From Bacteroidales bacterium (GTDB lineage: Bacteria; Bacteroidota; Bacteroidia; Bacteroidales; UBA7960), in assembly GCA_003555385.1 (NCBI GenBank), contig PWHO01000060.1, positions 1 through 7,978 on the forward strand: a stretch of 7,978 bases of DNA, in the 5' to 3' direction. The notes under the pieces were generated by a model. That model did no database searches. It had not been told where the DNA came from and was given only the letters and a program-made list of their open reading frames with translations. Positions 4,753 through 7,978 of the stretch are shown one piece after another (the first letter of the stretch is position 1; each line of letters opens with the position of its first letter). Position numbers and translations under genes: made by a program.

Positions 4753-7266
4753 TCAGGCTTGCTGGCTGTGTGCTTCGTCTCTGCGCCGGCGGAACTTTTT
4801 GAACTGTAACCAGGCATAGGCAATAATTCCTGCTGCCATAATTATGCTGAATGCCAGTGCGATGTATTGGCCGGTGTAGTAGGATGCAGGCCGGAATGTA
4901 AAAGTAATTTTATGTGTGCCTTCCGGAAGTACCATCCCGCGAAGGATATAATTGACGCGGAAATGATCGGCCTCCCTGCCGTTGATTTTGATTTCCCAAC
5001 CATCCGGGTAGTAAATCTCAGAAAATACGGCCAGCTGTTCACTGTCAGCCTGGTACTCGTATTCCAGTTTGTTGGGCTGGTAATGTGTCAGGCGAATGAA
5101 GGCGTCAGAGTCAGAATGGAATGTTTTCCCTTCCACAAAATCAGCAAAACGCCGGTCGACCAGCGCCCTGCTGCCCGGATTCAGGTCTTCCAGGGCCATG
5201 ATCTCCTCATCGGCGTTTTCCACAATTTCGAACTCATTGACCAACCAGGAGTTGCCCAATGCATGTGGGTTGCGCATGGGAGATCCATCCGGATTGTATA
5301 TCACATACCTGGTGTTAAGCATATTGAGTACCGGCTTGTTTTCCATCAGCCGTATGGCTTCTTCCTCATTGGTCATGCCGCGGAGGCTTTGCACATCATC
5401 CTGGAGGTAGAAATCAATCAGATCCTGGTAGCGCTGCAGCTTGGCTCCGTGATAGCCGCCGATGGCATGGTGGTGATAGGCAGTTCTGGCACTGTTGAAG
5501 GTATTTTCGCTGATGTCGAGCACCCGGAACTGATCCTCATCCTGAAGGATATGCTGATCAGCGGTACGCAAGGGGTAGGGGCGTTCCACCACCCTGCGGC
5601 GTTCAAAGTGGTCGTCATTCAGATAACGGCGGTTCACCGGCCACATGTCGAAGGTGACCAGCAATACCACAAGTGCGATAAATGCACCCTGGCCGATCTT
5701 TTTGTAAGCAAACAAAAGCGTAATCAGTCCGGCACCGGCAGCAAAAAGAAGGCTGCGCAGGGCGTCGGCCCTGAACAGGGCGATTCTTGCTTTTTCCAGT
5801 TCCTGGATAACCTGCTGTATTTGCACTGACATGCCTGGCTCCTGGGCCATCAGGTCACCAAATGCCTGGGTCTCCATCTGGCTGGTAAAGGATAAAAACG
5901 CACGGGGAGCGATGTAGAAGATCAGTGAAAGCCCGGCCGTAAAACCCAGTGCGGTCAGAAAGGGCTGGCTTTTGATGCTTAGCCCGGATGGATCCTTCCA
6001 GAACTTATATAAGCCCAGAAAAGCCAGGGCGGGGATACAGAACTCAGCAATGACCAGCGTCATCGACACTGCCCTGAATTTGTCATATCCGGGCACATAG
6101 TCTATAAAGAAGTTTGTCAGGGGCATGAAGTTTTTGCCCCATGCAAGCATGACCGACAGGATGATGGCTGTCAGCAATCCCCATTTGAGCGGACCTTTTA
6201 CATAGAATAGTGAAAGCAAAAAGAAAAACAGAACCACAGCTCCGACATACACCGGTCCGGAGGTGAAGGGCTGGTTGCCCCAGTAACTGTTTTCGCTGCC
6301 CACGATACCCTGGTAATTTGGTTCCGCGGCCTCCATGGCCCGGTCATGGTCTCCCAGAGGCCCGGTAGCCCCCCCTTTGGCGTTGGGGATGAGGAGGGTG
6401 AATGTCTCCTCTATTCCATAACTCCAGTTGGTGATATACTCTCTGCTTAAGCCGCCTCTGGCAGTTTCATCACCATCGCTGATGGTCAGTTCTGTGCCTC
6501 CCCGCATGGTTTCCGAAGAATAGGAGTAGGTGCCCCAGAAATTACCGATGTTGATGCCGATGGCAACCACCAGCCCGGCAAGCAATACCACGAATTTTTT
6601 CAGGAATACGTTGAGTTGTTTATCCCTGATGTGTCCGTAAAGCTGAATGGCACCATAAATGGCTGCAATCAGGCCAAGGTAGTAGGTGATCTGGTAGTGG
6701 TTGGCAAAAAGCTGCAGGCCCATGAAGATGGCAAAAAGCACACCGCCTCCCAGAATGTTTCCTCTGAAGGTATAGATAATGGCGCCCATTACCGGGGCCA
6801 TATATCCGATGGCCACTGCTTTGGAATTGTGTCCTGCTTCAAGGATGATAAAATGATAGGATGATAAGGCAAAAGCTACGGAACCTGCCAGAGCAATCCA
6901 GGGGTTTACCTTCAGCAGCAGCATAAAAATGAAAAAGCCCGCAAAATAAAGAAATATCATATCCGCCGGCCGCGGCAGCCATAGTGTCATGACATCATGA
7001 AAAAAGTCCGCAATGTTATTGGCCCACTGTACGGAGATCTGGAAAGCCGGCATACCGCCGAACATGCTGTTTGTCCAGAGTGGTTCCTGTCCGGTTTCTT
7101 CGCGAAAGTCGGCGATCTCTTTGGCCATCCCCTGCCAGTTGACAATGTCCGGCTGCATAAGTTGCCTGCCTTCAAGTACAGGGCTTACATAAGCGATGCT
7201 GAGAATAAGAAAAATAATGATGGCTCCCAGGTAGGGCATGAACTGTTTCGGGCGCAGGTATTTCAT
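4753..7266 (-). CDS. YfhO family membrane protein, putative GT-C type glycosyltransferase
   Basis: This is an 837-aa polytopic inner-membrane protein. Helix 1 (residues about 12-30) is followed by an extracytoplasmic loop with LMQPDIVNW (36-44), where Asp40 sits where GT-C enzymes place a catalytic acid. Many helices follow up to about 540, including FFIFMLLLKVNPWIALAGSVAFALSS as two adjacent segments and a group at about 340-450. A large extracytoplasmic region (about 545-795) ends with FSEIYYPDGWEIKINGREAD (748-767) and the stretch LRGMVLPEGTHKITFTFRP (775-793), the hallmark C-terminal block of the YfhO family. A last helix (about 800-822) leads to a basic tail. Bacillus YfhO is linked to lipoteichoic acid glycosylation using an undecaprenyl-phosphate sugar. 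Bacteroidota lack such acids, so the acceptor here must differ. Length is normal for the phylum. It is the middle gene of the operon with DUF4834 and GT4. Confidence 0.88.
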   Translation of the reverse strand: MKYLRPKQFMPYLGAIIIFLILSIAYVSPVLEGRQLMQPDIVNWQGMAKEIADFREETGQEPLWTNSMFGGMPAFQISVQWANNIADFFHDVMTLWLPRPADMIFLYFAGFFIFMLLLKVNPWIALAGSVAFALSSYHFIILEAGHNSKAVAIGYMAPVMGAIIYTFRGNILGGGVLFAIFMGLQLFANHYQITYYLGLIAAIYGAIQLYGHIRDKQLNVFLKKFVVLLAGLVVAIGINIGNFWGTYSYSSETMRGGTELTISDGDETARGGLSREYITNWSYGIEETFTLLIPNAKGGATGPLGDHDRAMEAAEPNYQGIVGSENSYWGNQPFTSGPVYVGAVVLFFFLLSLFYVKGPLKWGLLTAIILSVMLAWGKNFMPLTNFFIDYVPGYDKFRAVSMTLVIAEFCIPALAFLGLYKFWKDPSGLSIKSQPFLTALGFTAGLSLIFYIAPRAFLSFTSQMETQAFGDLMAQEPGMSVQIQQVIQELEKARIALFRADALRSLLFAAGAGLITLLFAYKKIGQGAFIALVVLLVTFDMWPVNRRYLNDDHFERRRVVERPYPLRTADQHILQDEDQFRVLDISENTFNSARTAYHHHAIGGYHGAKLQRYQDLIDFYLQDDVQSLRGMTNEEEAIRLMENKPVLNMLNTRYVIYNPDGSPMRNPHALGNSWLVNEFEIVENADEEIMALEDLNPGSRALVDRRFADFVEGKTFHSDSDAFIRLTHYQPNKLEYEYQADSEQLAVFSEIYYPDGWEIKINGREADHFRVNYILRGMVLPEGTHKITFTFRPASYYTGQYIALAFSIIMAAGIIAYAWLQFKKFRRRRDEAHSQQA

Positions 7267-7304
7267 TGATGTAAAGTTTAATTGATCGGTTTCTTCAGGC
7301 AGAA

Positions 7305-7568
7305 CTATTCTTTCTCTTCCCTGATTTCTTCATAATCAACATATTCTCCCAGTTGATCCGTGTCGGGTTTTCTCTTGTCATCCATACGGGAAATATGAAC
7401 CCCTTTGTTTTTTCGCTTGTGGCGTGCCTGATGTGCCTGTGGGTTGTTGCGATAAAAATGTTTCTGATACCTTCTGATATACCATTTGGCAATCCAGGGA
7501 AAAACAACGGTGGTTAAAACCCTGAATATTAAATAGATAATTATAAAAGTGGCAATGATTCTCAGCAT
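7305..7568 (-). CDS. Small DUF4834 family membrane protein
   Basis: This is an 87-aa protein with no known function. Residues 2-27 form a hydrophobic anchor (IIATFIIIYLIFRVL, then VVFPWIAKW). A strongly basic segment follows (residues about 28-54, rich in Arg, Lys and His), then an acidic end with GEYVDYEEIREE (74-85). The GEYVDYEE tail with one N-terminal helix fits DUF4834, a short Bacteroidota family. The positive charge after the helix predicts a cytoplasmic C-terminus. The ATG at 7566-7568 is chosen because GGAGA lies at ribosome-binding distance upstream, one of the few Shine-Dalgarno-like sites in this window. A TTG 12 codons earlier lies inside a promoter-like box and is rejected. It is the first gene of the operon and is 37 bases from the yfhO start codon. 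It may be an accessory or scaffold subunit, but that is inferred from position only. Confidence 0.75.
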   Translation of the reverse strand: MLRIIATFIIIYLIFRVLTTVVFPWIAKWYIRRYQKHFYRNNPQAHQARHKRKNKGVHISRMDDKRKPDTDQLGEYVDYEEIREEKE

Positions 7569-7592
7569 AATTTCTCCTGGTCTGCGTTGCCA

Positions 7593-7609
7593 CAAAAGTA
7601 ACAAAAATA
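7593..7609 (-). promoter_or_regulatory. Two adjacent -7 boxes for the DUF4834-YfhO-GT4 operon
   Basis: The minus strand reads TATTTTTG (7602-7609) then TACTTTTG (7593-7600), both exact matches to TAnnTTTG. Starts would fall near 7595 or 7586, within about 30 bases of the DUF4834 ATG. Short arms CCACA (7590-7594) and TGTGG (7610-7614) flank the pair symmetrically and could mark an operator. No clear -33 element is visible. Confidence 0.45.
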
Positions 7610-7637
7610 TGTGGTCTGAAGGGATTGACAGAAAGCG

Positions 7638-7645
7638 TACCTTTG
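7638..7645 (+). promoter_or_regulatory. Bacteroidota-type -7 box for ygiQ
   Basis: TACCTTTG matches TAnnTTTG exactly and lies 36 bases before the ATG at 7682, predicting a short leader of about 30 bases. A TTGACA at 7625-7630 is only 10 bases upstream, too close to act as the -33 or -35 partner. Confidence 0.45.
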
Positions 7646-7681
7646 TAAATTATAGCTTTTTAACTTGTTTCTGCATCTTTT

Positions 7682-7978
7682 ATGGGGGCTTTGGTCAATA
7701 GCAATCAGCAATTTTTGCCTGTAACCCGGGAAGAAATGGATCGTCTGGGATGGCAGCAGGCAGATGTGATCCTGGTGTCCGGTGATGCGTATGTGGATCA
7801 TCCGGCATTCGGAACTGCTGTTCTGGCGCGTATTGCTGAACACTGCGGGATGAGGGTAGCTGTGCTTCCCCAGCCCAACTGGCGGGATGATCTTCGTGAC
7901 TTTAAAAAGCTGGGGCCACCCAAATACTTCTTTGGGGTAAGTGCCGGTGCGATGGACTCCATGGTCAATCATTATACG
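7682..7978 (+). CDS. ygiQ: YgiQ family radical SAM protein, N-terminal part (runs off the right edge)
   Basis: Only the first 99 codons lie in the window and the frame stays open at the edge. The visible part matches the start of the YgiQ/UPF0313 family: [14 protein letters not shown] (residues 11-24), [15 protein letters not shown] (30-44), [13 protein letters not shown] (58-70) and [20 protein letters not shown] (78-97). Family members are about 600-700 aa and carry a CxxxCxxC iron-sulfur motif further on, which is beyond this window. They are predicted cytoplasmic radical SAM enzymes of unknown reaction. An in-frame TAA at 7661-7663 leaves ATG 7682 as the natural start, and no Shine-Dalgarno sequence is present. 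The protein begins closer to the FLP motif than in E. coli, as expected for a shorter N-terminus. It is divergent from the DUF4834 operon. Confidence 0.92.
   Translation, partial: MGALVNSNQQFLPVTREEMDRLGWQQADVILVSGDAYVDHPAFGTAVLARIAEHCGMRVAVLPQPNWRDDLRDFKKLGPPKYFFGVSAGAMDSMVNHYT

Noticed and set aside
4867..5829. 320-codon open frame on the plus strand
   Set aside because: It lies wholly inside the well-supported yfhO gene on the other strand, has no recognisable protein features, and is a by-product of yfhO codon use.
7625..7645. Classical -35 TTGACA with a downstream -10 for ygiQ
   Set aside because: Only 10 bases separate TTGACA from the TACCTTTG box, too short for either promoter type.

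Overview
The window looks like an ordinary chromosomal stretch from a member of the Bacteroidota. Four things point there. Two small proteins match families I know mainly from that phylum (DUF4783 and DUF4834). The long YfhO protein and the GT4 glycosyltransferase have the Bacteroidota style. Start codons mostly lack Shine-Dalgarno sequences. The intergenic regions carry matches to the phylum's unusual -7 promoter box (TAnnTTTG). Base composition is fairly even in the genes and A+T-rich between them. Order-level placement (Bacteroidales/Marinilabiliales-like) is only a guess.

Layout. Positions 1-254 hold no gene I can support, but carry a degenerate tandem repeat with a 29-base period. rlmH (23S rRNA pseudouridine-1915 methyltransferase) lies on the minus strand at 255-728. 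It diverges from a small secreted DUF4783 protein on the plus strand (969-1397). The 240-base region between them holds a perfect 16-base palindrome, a second dyad and promoter-like boxes for both directions. A plus-strand SLC13-type permease with two internal TrkA-C/RCK_C regulatory domains follows (1557-3368), with its own promoter-like box directly behind a likely terminator.

The permease converges on a three-gene minus-strand operon that reads from 7568 down to 3448. In transcription order it is a small DUF4834 membrane protein, a YfhO-family polytopic membrane protein, and a GT4-type glycosyltransferase. The spacing is tight (37 and 3 bases). The likely common theme is sugar transfer to a lipid carrier in the cytoplasm followed by sugar transfer outside the membrane, which would be envelope glycan decoration. 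Donor and acceptor cannot be read from the sequence. Divergent from this operon, the right edge holds the first 99 codons of ygiQ, a radical-SAM family gene.

I see no phage, transposon, CRISPR, RNA gene or defence system. The genes are conserved housekeeping and envelope genes. The least explained items are the 29-base repeat array beside rlmH, the symmetrical elements in the rlmH/DUF4783 intergenic region, and the unknown substrate of the YfhO-GT4 pathway. Domain assignments come from reading the translated proteins by eye, not from searches.
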